Positions 12,464 through 24,284 of a stretch of DNA of 64,000 bases are shown piece after piece. Positions within the stretch are counted from its first letter, which is position 1; every line of letters begins with the position of its first letter. The position numbers were made by a program, and so were the translations under genes. The notes under the pieces were generated by a model that was not told the DNA's origin, did not search any database, and was given only the letters and a program-made list of their open reading frames with translations. The stretch lies in NCBI GenBank assembly GCA_020631735.1, contig CM036221.1:14861381-14925380 (forward strand). The letters run 5' to 3'. The DNA is from Saccharum officinarum. Lineage: Eukaryota > Streptophyta > Magnoliopsida > Poales > Poaceae.

Positions 12464-12903
12464 GTGAAATACTATAATATTATTAGTCCTTCCAACTTAC
12501 TATTCAATCATACAAGTATAAAACTATGTCCCGTACGTATATATTTCAGTTGCAACTTGCAACTGCTGCATCTCAATCATACTTGTGCACATCACAGAAG
12601 GAATAATTCATCCAACTTACAACCCAAATAAAATTGAGGCCACAACTAATAAGATCTATACAGATACGATGGTATTCTGAATTCTGGCCGCATCGCCCAC
12701 CTCGCGTCACATACTGGGACTGGCGGAGGGGCATGCCACGCGGGAGGTGTGCCGTGCCGTGCCACAGAGGATTCATGTCAGCACGTGGCGCACGGGCCCG
12801 GTGAAAAATTTTGGAGCTTGCCTGTAACCCTTGATGTTATAGTAACTAAAAACGTGTCATGTCATCGTATGCACTGCAAAGCATTCATGATTAAGTTAAC
12901 CAT
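12464..12903. other. Intergenic DNA, nothing recognised
   Basis: No coding frame, repeat end or RNA gene could be supported here. It ends with ACCAT, the left target duplication of the following solo LTR. Confidence 0.5.
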
Positions 12904-15900
12904 TGTAACACCTCTGGGTGTTAAGCATGCATTATCATTCAAAGCATGAGCATTATCATCGCATACATGTTTATCATCGCATGCAATATAAGCCCATTAA
13001 AAATTTAAAGGTGAAAAACAATTGCTTAAACCCTAATTGTGCATTGAGTTCTAGAGAGTGGTAGAATTTGTGTAGCTACAATTTTACATAATCTAGAATA
13101 AATTAACATGATTTTTGGAGCCCCTTTTGTATTCAAAATTTCCTCAAATTTTGCTTTTAAAAATATTCTAGAAAAGTGAAATTTTAATCAAAAGTTTGGC
13201 TTTAAATCATTAATTCAAAATCTATTCAGAATTTTGAAAAATGCCCTACATGAAAATTGTAGAGAATTAAATTTTGAACAACTTTTATTTTGGGGAAAAT
13301 TTGTGAAAACGTCTTGTTCATCTTTAAATTTGAATTTGAATCAATTTGAAAAAATCTGAAAAATTATTTATAATTGGAAAAGGAATTCCTGGCCTTAACG
13401 GGCCGCCGCCTCCGCTCTGGCCCGCTCGCGCAAGCCGGCCCGGCCCGCGCCCACGCCCGCGTCTGCCTCCTCCCGCCCGCGCGCGCGTGCACGCCGTGGC
13501 GCCGCGGCAGAAGTCGGCCGCCGCATGGCCGTACGTCGGCGACGCCGCGCGACACGCGCCCTCCGGTGGCCCCCGCGTCCCCCGCGCTCGCCTACTCCCT
13601 CCGCGCGCTCACCCGCCGCAGCTGCTGCCTCCATTTCCCTCCTCTCGCTCCACAGCAGCGCGCCAGCAGCAGCCGTGCCCCACCGCGCCATTGCCGGTTC
13701 CCGAGCTCCGCCACCGCCTTAGCCGCCGCTTCGGCTCACCGCCACCGCCTCCGTCTTCTTCCTTGCTTCGCCTTTTCATTGCGCATCTGGTGCTCGCCAC
13801 GGCCCGCGAGGATTCGGCCCCTAGCCATGGTAAATGCTCGCCGGAGTTCCGGTCGAGCTCACCGGAGTGAGCCGCTCCGTGGACTTCACCCCTCCATCCT
13901 CCTTCTCGCCCACTTCTCGAGCGCACGAGCACCGCATTTGCACGGTGAAGCTCGCAGACCACACCGCGCGGCCCCTCTCGGTCGATGTTGGCCAGCCGAC
14001 GGCGGGCCGAACCACCGAGCCGCCATGCACACCGGCGAGCTCGATGCCGAGCTCGTCTGGCCACCTACTAGGCACCCCTGGCTTCGCCTCGCAGCGGGGA
14101 ACACGGTGGTGCCCTCCCCGTCGCCGGAGGATCCGCCGGCGGCGAGATCCCGGCGGCCAGCGCCGCCTCTGGCCGGTTCGGCTGACAGGTGGGCCCGTTT
14201 GATCGCGGGGTCCCACCTGTCGGTATCGTGTGTGTTCGCAGTGTGCAGATCTGGGGTGCGTGTAGCGTTTAGGGCCGGTTATATTTTCGGTTTTTAAAGA
14301 AAAGGATTTTCCAGAAATTGTGAAAAAGCTTCTAAAATTTATATCTCAAGATTTATAGCTCCAAAAATCATGAAACAAATTTTTTAGTGTTTCTCATGAG
14401 TAGATCTACAGTGTAAAAATGTTGCATGCTAGTTTTGTGATACTTTTCTGTGTAGATTTATTTAATTATTATAAATGCTAATATCTTAGAAAATGTGTAG
14501 TAAATAGAATAATGATGAGAAAAATATGGTTCTTGTTTCATTAGTCTTTCTTAGTGATGTACTTTCTAGGAAAAATGTTTATGAGGCATGTTCTGTGAAG
14601 AGTTATTGAAGTATAGTTTAAATGCATTTAATTGATGATTTTTGTTATTTTGGTAGAGAGTAAAAATTGTATAACACATGCATGTGATAATTTTTGTAGT
14701 ATGCTTGTTTACTATGGGTAACATAGAAAAAATGTGAAATCTGTTGTTTGATACCTTTTCTAGTACAAAGTATTTTTGTGCTTATTATTAAGCTATAGCT
14801 TGTTTATTTTGTATAGATAGTTTTACTTATCCAAATCCCATGAAATTTTTGTGGTAGGTTATTTAAAGTAAGAGTGTGCTGCTGTAATTTTTGTAGATTT
14901 TTACCTACAACAGAAATAGGTGTTGATGTGTAACCCTAGTTTAAATAGGAAATAAAAGGTTATTCTTTACGAGAAATTAAAAGTAATAAAAAGTGTTTGG
15001 TGTATCTTTGAAGCATCAAAAAGCCTTGCTGATGTTACTTAATGGGTTAAGTTAGTAAGGTTTGACAAATTGTGACAACACTTGTGTGTATATTATGTGC
15101 TAACTAGTAGAAAATTTGATTACATGTTTTGTGGTACATGTTTTGTGGACTACCTTGTAGAAGATTTTGTTGTAATCCAAACTATCAGTTCAATGTGCTC
15201 ATCTGCATATCATGTTATCATAGCATCCCGCCGCATTTGATGCACCGTCTACATGGTTACTTATGCACTTGCATCATAGAGGATCGCAGGAGGAGTCGCA
15301 GGTAGCAGTACCGGAAGAGCAGGCTTGGACCGATCAGCAGGAGCCCCAGGCACAGGAGGTGCCCGAGGAAGAGGAGCAAGGCGAGGAGCTGCCCGAGTGC
15401 GTAGACCATCAACCTAGCTCGTTCGAAAGAGGCAAGCCCCGGAGCATTATAAGTCTCCTACTTTATAAAAGCAATTCTTTACTATATGAGTTATATATAT
15501 ATTGTTGTATTAAGTTATAGGAGTTGCGTGGAACCGTTGTTGCATTGGTTATCCTTGTCCACCTAATTACCTTTTACCCTATTAGGTCAGGATCGAATAA
15601 ATGCTTAGTCATGCTTAGACCGGTAGAAGTCGGGTGATTTCCTGTCACCTGCGAGCTATAGGTGGATACCTGGTTATGGTTAGCTATAATTGTGATCATG
15701 GAAAGTAACCAAGTGTTGGTAAATAGAGGAAGACCAGGCAGACTCTTATAGGGTTTTGGACTATAGTGATTCCGTCTGTGTCGCTTAAGGACCGATCGTT
15801 GCTCGTTCCTCTTGTCATGTTGAACGCATGCCTCACATTTAGCTGGCCGAATAAAGTATCTTTCGACCGCGAAGCTAGTGACATTATTCCGAGCCGGGAT

Positions 15901-16918
15901 AAACTTGGATTGGCAGACTGGTGCTGAAGGGGTATGACAGAGACGCGAAGAGTGAGCCCAAGGTGCGTCCTGGCAGTCGGGCGGTCCCTGGGTAGTGCAG
16001 TCCATGATTGTTATCCCGCGGCTTCTTGGAAAATGTCATTGGTGATCTAAGCGACCCTGACGGGGGAAGCATGGTTTGTGTGAGGAACAAATCACCAGCT
16101 GGTTAGGAATCGATTCGAATCGCCATCGCTCCTAGATAGTGAGCACTTGACTCGAGCTACGGCATCGTAGTAACAATGATGGAACACGGATGGTTAAGTG
16201 AATGATATTGGAAATGCTAAACCTGATATGATAACTTAGATGTTAATAGTTAATCAAGTGATTGCTCTAGCAATAGGTGCTTACCTAGATTGAATAGGTC
16301 ATAATAAAAATGATGCAAAAGTAGCAAAAATTTGTTATTCATGATAACTTATGCTTTTCGCAAATGAGTCAAGCCAGTCCACTCTACAAAGGCCTTGCAT
16401 ACTCCTTGGTGTCCTTTATTTTTGGTTTATGATGGGTAAGTCTAGCTGAGTACCTTCTCGTACTCAGGGCGTTGTTCTCATTGTTGTTGCAGATGGTCAG
16501 ATGTACTACGGTTACTGCATCAATTGTCTGTATCCGGCGATGGGTGACAACTAGGACCATGGGCAATGGTCACTCCGTTCGTCTTATCTAATGCTTTTGT
16601 GGACCATGGCTATCTTCTGGCACTGTATTTGAACTAAGTGTATGTGGTTTAAAACTACTTGCTTCCGCTATGTTAATTGGAACTTTTGTTGTAATAACTT
16701 GTATTCTGAACTCCGATGTATTCAACTTTCATTGCGAACTTTATGTAGCATGTGATTGTGGCTGCTAAATCAGTACGATCTTGGTTGTATGTTGGTTGGT
16801 TTGAAATCCCTCGTGATTTCATGGAATCTCGGGTTATACGGGCTTAAGTTTGATAAATTATCTGCTTCGGTGGAAGATTTTCTTACTTAATCTCGTATAA
16901 TCATGTTGATCTGTTACC
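12904..16918 (+). mobile_element. Probable solo LTR (~4.0 kb), gypsy-like
   Basis: Begins TGTAACACCTCTGGGTGTTA and ends ...TCTGTTACC(A). It is flanked by ACCAT on both sides (12899-12903 and 16919-16923). If the terminal A is counted inside the LTR, the ends are TG...CA with a CCAT duplication. There is no pol coding inside. A GC-rich segment (13385-14280) makes long chance reading frames on both strands. The 3' part has the layout of large grass gypsy LTRs, including an acidic, GAG/GAA-rich stretch at 15280-15410 and a TACTCAGGG...GTTGTTGCAG segment near 16460-16495. Family assignment is inferred from general appearance only. Confidence 0.65.
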
Positions 16919-16980
16919 ACCATATTGTGCATCAACTTAAATAAGTTTACATTTCCTAGGTTGATTGTGTTTCTGTGGTG

Positions 16981-19900
16981 TGTGACTCGAATCCGAAAAC
17001 CCTAATTTTGAAGGTCACTACAAATACTTAGTTTGTGCCCTATGTAAGTTGAGGTGTACGATTGTGTTGTACACTAGTGTCACTTGTAGGGTAAGAGCTC
17101 AAGTCCAACTCCTAAAATAAAGCTTCAAGTTTGAGTTTGAATTTGAAATCCAAAACTTGTTGCAAGTTTTCCGATTCGGATTCGAATTCAAATTTGAGGA
17201 ATTATTAAAAGATTTGTCGAAGTCAACCTGGTCAACCAAGAGTGGCATTTGGTCAAACATGTGATGCTTGACTCAATGATGTCCTTGGGTGATGGTGTGA
17301 TCACTAAATAATCACCAATTAATAGAACATCAAGTTTCAATTTGAAATCCTTCCGAAAACCCTAAAATGCAAAACCCTGATTTTACCCCTTTTTGAATAA
17401 TTCAAAATATAAGCAAAATTTGGGGAAAAGTTTAAAACCAAGTTTGTAGATCTTTTCAAGGGCTACAAGTTTGGTGTTTTGAGTTTTCAAAGTTTCAGTG
17501 TAAAATTTTGAGTAATTTTGAAAAGATTCAAATCTCAAATTTGACCCCTTTTCATCTCCCCGATCCAATTTCAAAATGGAGGCATAATTTTAAAATGTTT
17601 TAAATAGAAAAGTTGTAGGTCTTACCTAGATGTAAAACTTTGGTATTTCGAGTTTTTGAAGTTTCAATATAAAATTCAAAGTAATTTTGAATTTACAAAT
17701 TTCTAGAAAATGTCCTCTTTTAATTTCAAATTCAAATTTCAAAATCAGGCCGAATTTGAAAATGTTTATATTGAGAAAGTTGTAGAAATTTGAAAATTGA
17801 GCAACTTTTGTATTTATAGATTTTCAACTTTTATAGAAAAATTGAGAGTAATTTGTGAATTTTCTCTAGTGGTATTTTTGTAAATATGTCAAAATCCACC
17901 CAACCGCAGGGCGCCACCTCCCGCCCGACGCTAGCGACCTTCGGTCGGCTTCCAGGCGCGCCCGCGACCACCAACAGCTGCTTCGGCAAGGCGAGCCGCC
18001 CTCATGTGTCGCCTTCATGTTGCCTCGCCTTGCCTATATAGCCTCACATCACCATCTTCGATTTCTTCTTCTCCGCTGCTCGCTGCCGATGCTCCTTGCC
18101 GCGCTCGCAAAATTCGTCATCACCGTAGCATCTCACGTCCTCTTGCATTGCCAGCACCTCCGCCTCGCTGAAGCGCATCGCCTGAGCCTACCCGGGCAAG
18201 CATTAGCCGTCTGTGCTCTTCCCAGCGTCACCGTCTTCCTCGCTGCCGAGCAGAGTGCCGTCGCGGTTGCCTCACCGTGGACCGGCCACTCCAGACCACC
18301 TCCATCTTCACCAAGTTCGCCACAACGTTCGTGGTGAGCTCCTGAGCATGAAGCTCGCGTTGTTTTAGTCACTACCGTGTCGGAAGGGGCGTTTTCGCCT
18401 CCATGCCACCGGCGCGGGTCGCCACCGTGGTCGCCATGACCGCGGTCGAGCCCCCTCTGAGTTGTGTTGTATCTTTTTTCACGGTGTAGAAGTGTTTGTG
18501 GGGTTTGGGTGGTGCTGTTGGTGCGGCTCCGCCTCGTTGGGAACTCGCCGTCGGCGAGTTGGCCGTCGGTGGCCACCGTGGTGCCATGGTCGAGCACCGG
18601 AGGGGAGAGGGAGAGAGCGCGGGTGCGAGTGGGCCGGCATGGCCTTGCTGGGCCGGGCAGAGTTGGGCAGCCCAAGGGAGAGAGAGAGGAGCGCGGGTGC
18701 GCGTGGGCCGCGCGCGCGTCCAGTTGGGCCGAGCGGCCAGAGAAAAGCGGGGAGTCGGCCCAAGTTGATGAGTTTCGTTTTTTTTTCTGAAAATGCTAAA
18801 TAGTAACCAGTTTTGTTTATTTTGTTGTGAATTATTTAGAATTCCAAAATTGGTCAAAATTATTGTGTAACCTCTCTGTACTGTATACTATTTAGAAAAA
18901 TATTAAATGCCAATTTTGTTTGCTTTTTGTAAGTTATGTAATTAGCTCAATTAATTAATAAATGACTTTTCCATAATTTATCTAGACTCAAATAATTGTC
19001 CAAAAATTATGAAAATATTTTGCCACTTAGTTAGGATGTAAGCTTCCTAAAATAAAATTTTGAGCTTAATTAGATAAAGTTGATTTTATTCTTAATTTAT
19101 GCTTTATTAATTAATTAGTTAATCTTGTAATTAGAACTTAATGACTTAGGGTTGTTTGACTTTGTGATTGAGTGTTGACTTTGGGTCATTAACACTTAAT
19201 GACCTTTAGCAGCCTTAATTCGTTGTTTGAGCTCTCTTAATTATGTTGTTAAGGCTTAATGGGTATTATTTCATGTGATAAACGAAAGTCTTTAATGAAG
19301 TAATTAACCTAAGTAAACCCTAGGTTAGGGTTAGGTTAGAATCGATTGCGTTGCAACTATACCACGAAGGAAAGTTGTACTCAAGTTATTAATCTTGTTA
19401 TACATCCATCAAGCATCATGTTTATTACTTCATCATCTTGAGCATACGTTAGCGTCGCGTGTAGTCCCCGTGAACGAGGAGATTGCTGAAGTTGAATCCG
19501 TCCCCGAAGAAGAGCCGACGTCCGTGAAGGTGGGATTTGATATTTGTGGTACTGACCCAGAACCTGAACTTCCCGTCGACCAAAGCAAGCCCCAGTTACA
19601 TTTAACCCTTCCTTGCGTTTTGAAAAGCTTTACTTCACTTATGTTAATGCTTTATTGCATTAGGTGATAGGAGTTGAGTGATAACCTAATTACTGCATTA
19701 CCATCCTTGATACTTCGATATCATCCTTGTTACTATTTTTATTTGAAAATGCTTAGTATGCTTAGTCATGCTTAATGAAAAATCTTTAAAAATGTTAAGC
19801 AAAGTTTGAAGGTGGTTAGACAACCACTTGATGAATAATGATGATGATAATCTGGGACCGGTCGGTGGGCTTGCATCGGGAAAGGAGTCCCCCTGTAGTG

Positions 19901-20964
19901 TCTCCGACTGAGTCGGTTAAGGATCGTTCGTTGTTGAACTATGTATGTTGAGACATTATAGTACTAACCACGTACCCGTGGTAAGCCCTACCTCGGCCAT
20001 TCTAATCCATGAATGGCTAACCGCGCACTAGGAGTGGAGAGATGACGAGAGTAGTGTGTACCCTCGTAGCCAAGGGCTGGATTGGAGGTGTACTGTACTC
20101 TCGGGTGGCACTGGACCCGATCACATTTTGGAGGATCCAAGTTTGAGTCCCGCATATATCGTGTGGTTAGAAAGCCCCAGCTGGGTAGATAAGCGGATCG
20201 GATCGTCGTTGCTCCTCGGTTATGGAGACTTGATTTGCTGTTCAACATCGTAGTTAATAAGTGGAACTTTGGTCAGAGAATAAGAAATAAGTTGTATGAC
20301 TTATATGATCTAGATTAGAATCACTTACATTCTGTTGATGATTAATACTGAAATAAAATATTAATCTTAAGGATTCACTATTTGTAGCTTTAATGCAAAA
20401 GAACCTTGATTCTTACTGGAACCTCACCTTGATTCCCCTGAGCCTGCATTCCTGAGTCGTCTCCATCCCTTTTCATCGGATAAGTCTTGTGGAGTACTTT
20501 TGTACTTAGGGTTTGTTGAACCCCTGTTGCAGGTGAGTCTCATGAGCAGATGTATTTCAGACCCTGTTGCATGACTGTCTTTGCGGTAAGTGACGACGAG
20601 TAAGATGTTTGGCTCTTGGGCAGAGCATCACATTTTGGTGATTGTAATAATGTTACTAATGCTACTCCACTATTATGTTTGTAATAACTAAACCTAAACT
20701 TTGTAAGTTTGGAACAACGGGTTTACGAACTTATGTTATGTAAGACTTTCGCTTTTGTACTCTGATGTAATTTATTATATAAACTGTTATAATACTGTAA
20801 TGCCTTTGAAATGTGATCTTGTTCGAAAGATCGTGGATGATTCGGGTTTCCCGAGGACACCCGACAGACTTCTTAAGTTCTGTAGTACACATGTATGGTG
20901 GTTAGAGGTCTTTAAGACGATAACAAGTACATGTGAGCCATATTATTTAGGAGGTTCTGCCACA
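16981..20964 (+). mobile_element. Second LTR-like block, gypsy-like
   Basis: The order of features copies the preceding LTR: AT-rich start, GC-rich middle (17900-18770), acidic coding-like stretch (19460-19590), then TACTTAGGG...CTGTTGCAG (20500-20535). The two nevertheless share little direct identity. The proposed ends are TGTGACTCGAATCC and GGTTCTGCCACA (TG...CA), but no matching target duplication was found, so the boundaries are provisional. There are no pol domains. The frames inside the GC-rich part are judged to be chance. Confidence 0.45.
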
Positions 20965-21399
20965 TTGCCGCGCGCCGCACGCGGGGCCCACACATCAGCA
21001 CCTGATTTCAAACCCAGCTAGCACACCTCATTGTCTCCCCAACAACAGGCCTTTAAGACTATCCGCACTCATAAACCTCTATATTCATCCTCTATACATC
21101 CTAGTCATCAAGATTCTCTCCTCTATAACTAATTCTCCCGCACTCATCTATCCTCTATATCATCCTCTAACTACTATGGGGCCCACTTGTCACTTTATCT
21201 AAATATATTCATGTGAGATCTTGTTTTGAAGTATTTATTGAAACAAATTTAATGGTGCAATCTGAATTTAATTTAGGTTTTTGGTTTGTGAGTTGTAACA
21301 TTTTTTAACTTAGTTGAAATAGTGGCAGCAGTGGGTCCTGTGCATGCACCCTCTCCCTCCCATCCCGCGCCTAACAGCAGCAACGGTGGGCCCGTGCAT
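20965..21399. other. Upstream region of the NEAP gene
   Basis: Contains a C/T-rich stretch with repeated TCTATATTCATCCTC-type words (about 21070-21170) that looks like a decayed MITE. No coding frame is supported. The promoter of the following gene should lie here or just downstream. Confidence 0.35.
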
Positions 21400-21752
21400 G
21401 CAGGTAGCGGGACGCGCGCTATTCCTCTAGATTTGGCGGACGAAGTCTCTGTGGCGCATGTCTTACAGTTCCCGGTGTAACTCTTTCCACCCGGTATATG
21501 CCGATGTGAATAGGTACCAGATGCGTTTACAGGGCGCCACCTGCCGTCAAGCCCCGGAATCCGTGGGGGACCGGAAACGCTCCCTCGCTCGCTTCCCCTA
21601 TTTTCCTCGGCCGCCGGAGCGCGTCGCCTCTGGGCGGTGGCAGCAGTCCCCTGGTTCCTGGTGGTTCTTGCTTCCTCTCGTCTGGGTGGGCGGTGGAATC
21701 GCGTCGTCTTCGCCGGAATCCACCTGTCTGCCTTGCACCGCTCATGCTGGAG
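21400..21752 (+). promoter_or_regulatory. NEAP: Candidate NEAP promoter and first leader exon
   Basis: A GC-rich segment upstream of the NEAP coding region, ending in GGAG|GTGCGTG, a plausible splice donor at 21753. The matching acceptor would be TTGGTTGTGCAG ending at 24049, giving a leader intron of about 2.3 kb that holds a MULE and a Tourist MITE. The transcription start is not visible. This is inferred from position, composition and splice signals only. Confidence 0.4.
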
Positions 21753-21804
21753 GTGCGTGATTCTTTTCCGCCACCGCGTTCTCTGTTCTTGCTAAGTTGT
21801 TCGC

Positions 21805-22909
21805 GAGAAAATTGCTATTACAGAACACGAAACAATGGGCTTCACTATTATAGGACTCCAAACGTCGACTTTGTTAAAACGACCCTTGAAACATTTCGTT
21901 ATACATAACATTTGGTCTTTTTATCTCTTTTCTCAACTAAAATACATGTATTTTGCCATGATGTGACTGTATTACCCTTCTGCCTCATTCACGTAAGAGA
22001 TTGACCTTTCGTTTCCTTGTACATTTCGTTTCCTCACCGACTCCGATTGTTCGTCTCTCCGCCGCCCAAAACCCCGACATGGAGGACCCCGATATGCTGA
22101 TACGTTGTAGATATTTGGAGTGAGTAGCACTCGCATTCTCGTCATCAAGATCTCATCGGCGCATCCAGCTGAAATCCTCATCGCCGCAGGGGCACTCCGG
22201 CGGCGCGGCCATCCACGAGCGCACGACTCCCTATAGCGTCGGCACGGCCCTTCCCGCACGCACGGCTCCGACAGTTCGACAGCCCGTGCGGTAGGCGTCC
22301 CTGGCGGCGGCGGCGGCACTGGCCCGACCCGCACGTCGCCCCACGACATCGCCGCCTGCCCGCGTGGAGGGCACCCCACGGTGGCGCCCGCGGCCAGCCC
22401 CGCGTGGCTACTACGGTGGCGGCAGTCGCTCCATCTGCCCTGTGCAGCGGTGCCCCCTCCACCTTCCTGGCGTCGGCGGCGGCCCCTTCCAAGGCGGGGG
22501 CAGCGTCCCCTCCACCCTTCTCGATGCTCGGCGAGGACGGCAGCGAGGCTCGGCAAAGGCAGCGACGGGAAGGCAAGGGCGGCGAGGTTGGGATCGAGAT
22601 GGCACGTCCTCTCCGTCGGCATCCTCCCCCAGCGGATCCGTCCGCGACGTCTGCTCCCCTCTCCTGTCGGAGCTGGCTGCGACGCCCATCTCGTCCCCTT
22701 GCCGGTGGCGGCCCCGGCAGGGCCCCTCCCATGTCGGAGTAATTTTGTCTCCGCTGGCAAAATACATGTATTTTAGTTGAGAAAAGAGATTAAAAAGACC
22801 AAATATCATGTATAACGAAATGCCAATGTTTCAAGGGTTGCTTAGCGTCGATGTTTGGAGTCCTATAACAGAAGCGCATTGTTTTGCGTCCTATAACAGC
22901 AATTTTCGC
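21805..22909. mobile_element. Small MULE with 155-bp inverted ends, Pack-MULE-like
   Basis: Terminal inverted repeats at 21805-21958 and 22755-22909 start GAGAAAATTGC and GCGAAAATTGC and pair over about 155 bases with few mismatches. The element is flanked by the 9-bp duplication GTTGTTCGC / GTCGTTCGC (21796-21804, 22910-22918). Long inverted ends with a 9-bp duplication are the hallmark of Mutator-like elements. The 800-bp interior is GC-rich and encodes no transposase, as in Pack-MULEs that carry host gene pieces. A 262-codon reverse frame (21972-22760) spans it, but no domain is recognised. Confidence 0.85.
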
Positions 22910-23534
22910 GTCGTTCGCCTGCGGCCGTGATTGCCAGCTTTCCTTTGTCTGCATTTGCACCCTTCTTGTTTTTTTGGTCCCCTTGGGTTGGGGGTAAAAT
23001 GTTGGGAACTCGGAAGATTTTGAGCGGCGGTAGCGGGTGCTCTCTGATCCGTTTTTCTTCCACTTTGCCCGGACGAGTGAACTCCGCAGCAACGTTCTCA
23101 AGTCAGGCCTGTTCGTGTGCGGAGGGACCCCTTCGAAATCATAACAGCAAAGAGATTTTTCTGGCCCCTGGTGTGGTGTGGGAAAAACTGGAGTTTTTTC
23201 GAGTTGTATGTACCTGTATCTACGAGTAACGTCAGTAGACTCAGTAGTCAGTACTAGAGGGTTTTGTCGAATTCTATGCCATTTCTTCTTTGGGTTAACA
23301 AAAGAATCTTCGGAAAATTTGAATTCATTTGAATTACAAGATGCTTTTGTTCTCATCTCGTTGCAAGCACTGACGAAGATGCCTTTAGTACTTGGTTGGT
23401 TGGTCCTATATAATTTCATTTTTTTTACAGAACAGTACAGAAGGGTCCATTGTTTAGTCCTCTGGTTCTGTCTCACGCAGTTATTAACCTACATACCTTG
23501 ATGAATCACGTTGACTCTGTGCACCAAAAACATG

Positions 23535-23777
23535 TTAGGTTGTGTTTGGTGCTGTAAAATTTTTTGAAGTACAGTAACTCTTTCGTTCGTATTTGGCAAT
23601 TAGTGTCCAATCATAGACTAATTATGTTCGAAATATTCGTCTCGTGATTTACAACCAAACTGTGTAATTAGTTATTTTTTTACCTATATTTAATGCTCCA
23701 TGCATACGTTCAAAGATTCGATGTGATGGGGAATCTTATAAATTTTTGGAAGTTTGAAGTATCTAAACACACCCTTA
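23535..23777. mobile_element. Tourist-like MITE (PIF/Harbinger type)
   Basis: Flanked by TTA on both sides (23535-23537, 23775-23777). Inverted ends are GGTTGTGTTTGG and CTAAACACACCC. About 240 bp, non-coding, inside the presumed NEAP leader intron. Confidence 0.85.
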
Positions 23778-24049
23778 CTCCTAAATTTGCTGCGCAGTGT
23801 GCGCAGGTTGACTAAGCATGTCGGCACGTAATTTGATCCCCGTTTTTTCAAGTCTAATTAATGACACGAACAAGTCACTACAGCGTGGATGATATCTGTT
23901 TCCTTTGCTTTGTTTGCCGCTCCGTGTCAATACAATATTTTCGGAGTACTGAAAGCTACACTTCTGTCATTTCATTGCCAAGACAAATGCCTGGTCTGAA
24001 GAAAAATCGTTTTCTCTCTCACTCATAGTGTTTTTTTTTGGTTGTGCAG

Positions 24050-24284
24050 CCAAAGCTACTGATTGGCTTGTACTGACCAGCGAAGCCAAAGAGGGATCCT
24101 TGGGAGGCAATCAGAGGTGTTTGGTTTGGTCAAACAAAGCTCAGCTCCCTCCTTTTTTCTTGCCCATGGGATGCTTGCTGTGAGCTGCTCGTGTTCGTAC
24201 TTGAGAGAACAGAACACGTAGCATCTTGCGGTCTTGCCCTTTGTGATTGGAAGAGAAGAGAAACGTGCTGTTTTGTGGCCTGCT
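24050..24284 (+). promoter_or_regulatory. NEAP: NEAP 5' leader with two short upstream ORFs
   Basis: The sequence between a strong acceptor (T-run then GTGCAG, ending 24049) and the NEAP ATG at 24285. It holds ATG at 24166 (MGCLL, stop at 24181-24183) and an overlapping ATG at 24171 (16 codons, stop at 24219-24221). Such upstream ORFs can lower translation of the main frame, but no expression data are available here. Confidence 0.45.

Noticed and set aside
13346..14297. Long GC-rich reading frames on both strands (up to 307 codons)
   Set aside because: They overlap on opposite strands, are rich in Arg, Pro and Ala, contain no domain, and lie inside a solo LTR with a 5-bp target duplication.
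18017..18857. Several 90-180 codon frames on both strands
   Set aside because: GC-rich middle of the second LTR-like block; no motif, and mutually overlapping frames.
22178..22809. Multiple overlapping frames in the small MULE
   Set aside because: Composition artefact of a GC-rich interior. Kept only as possible captured sequence, not as genes.
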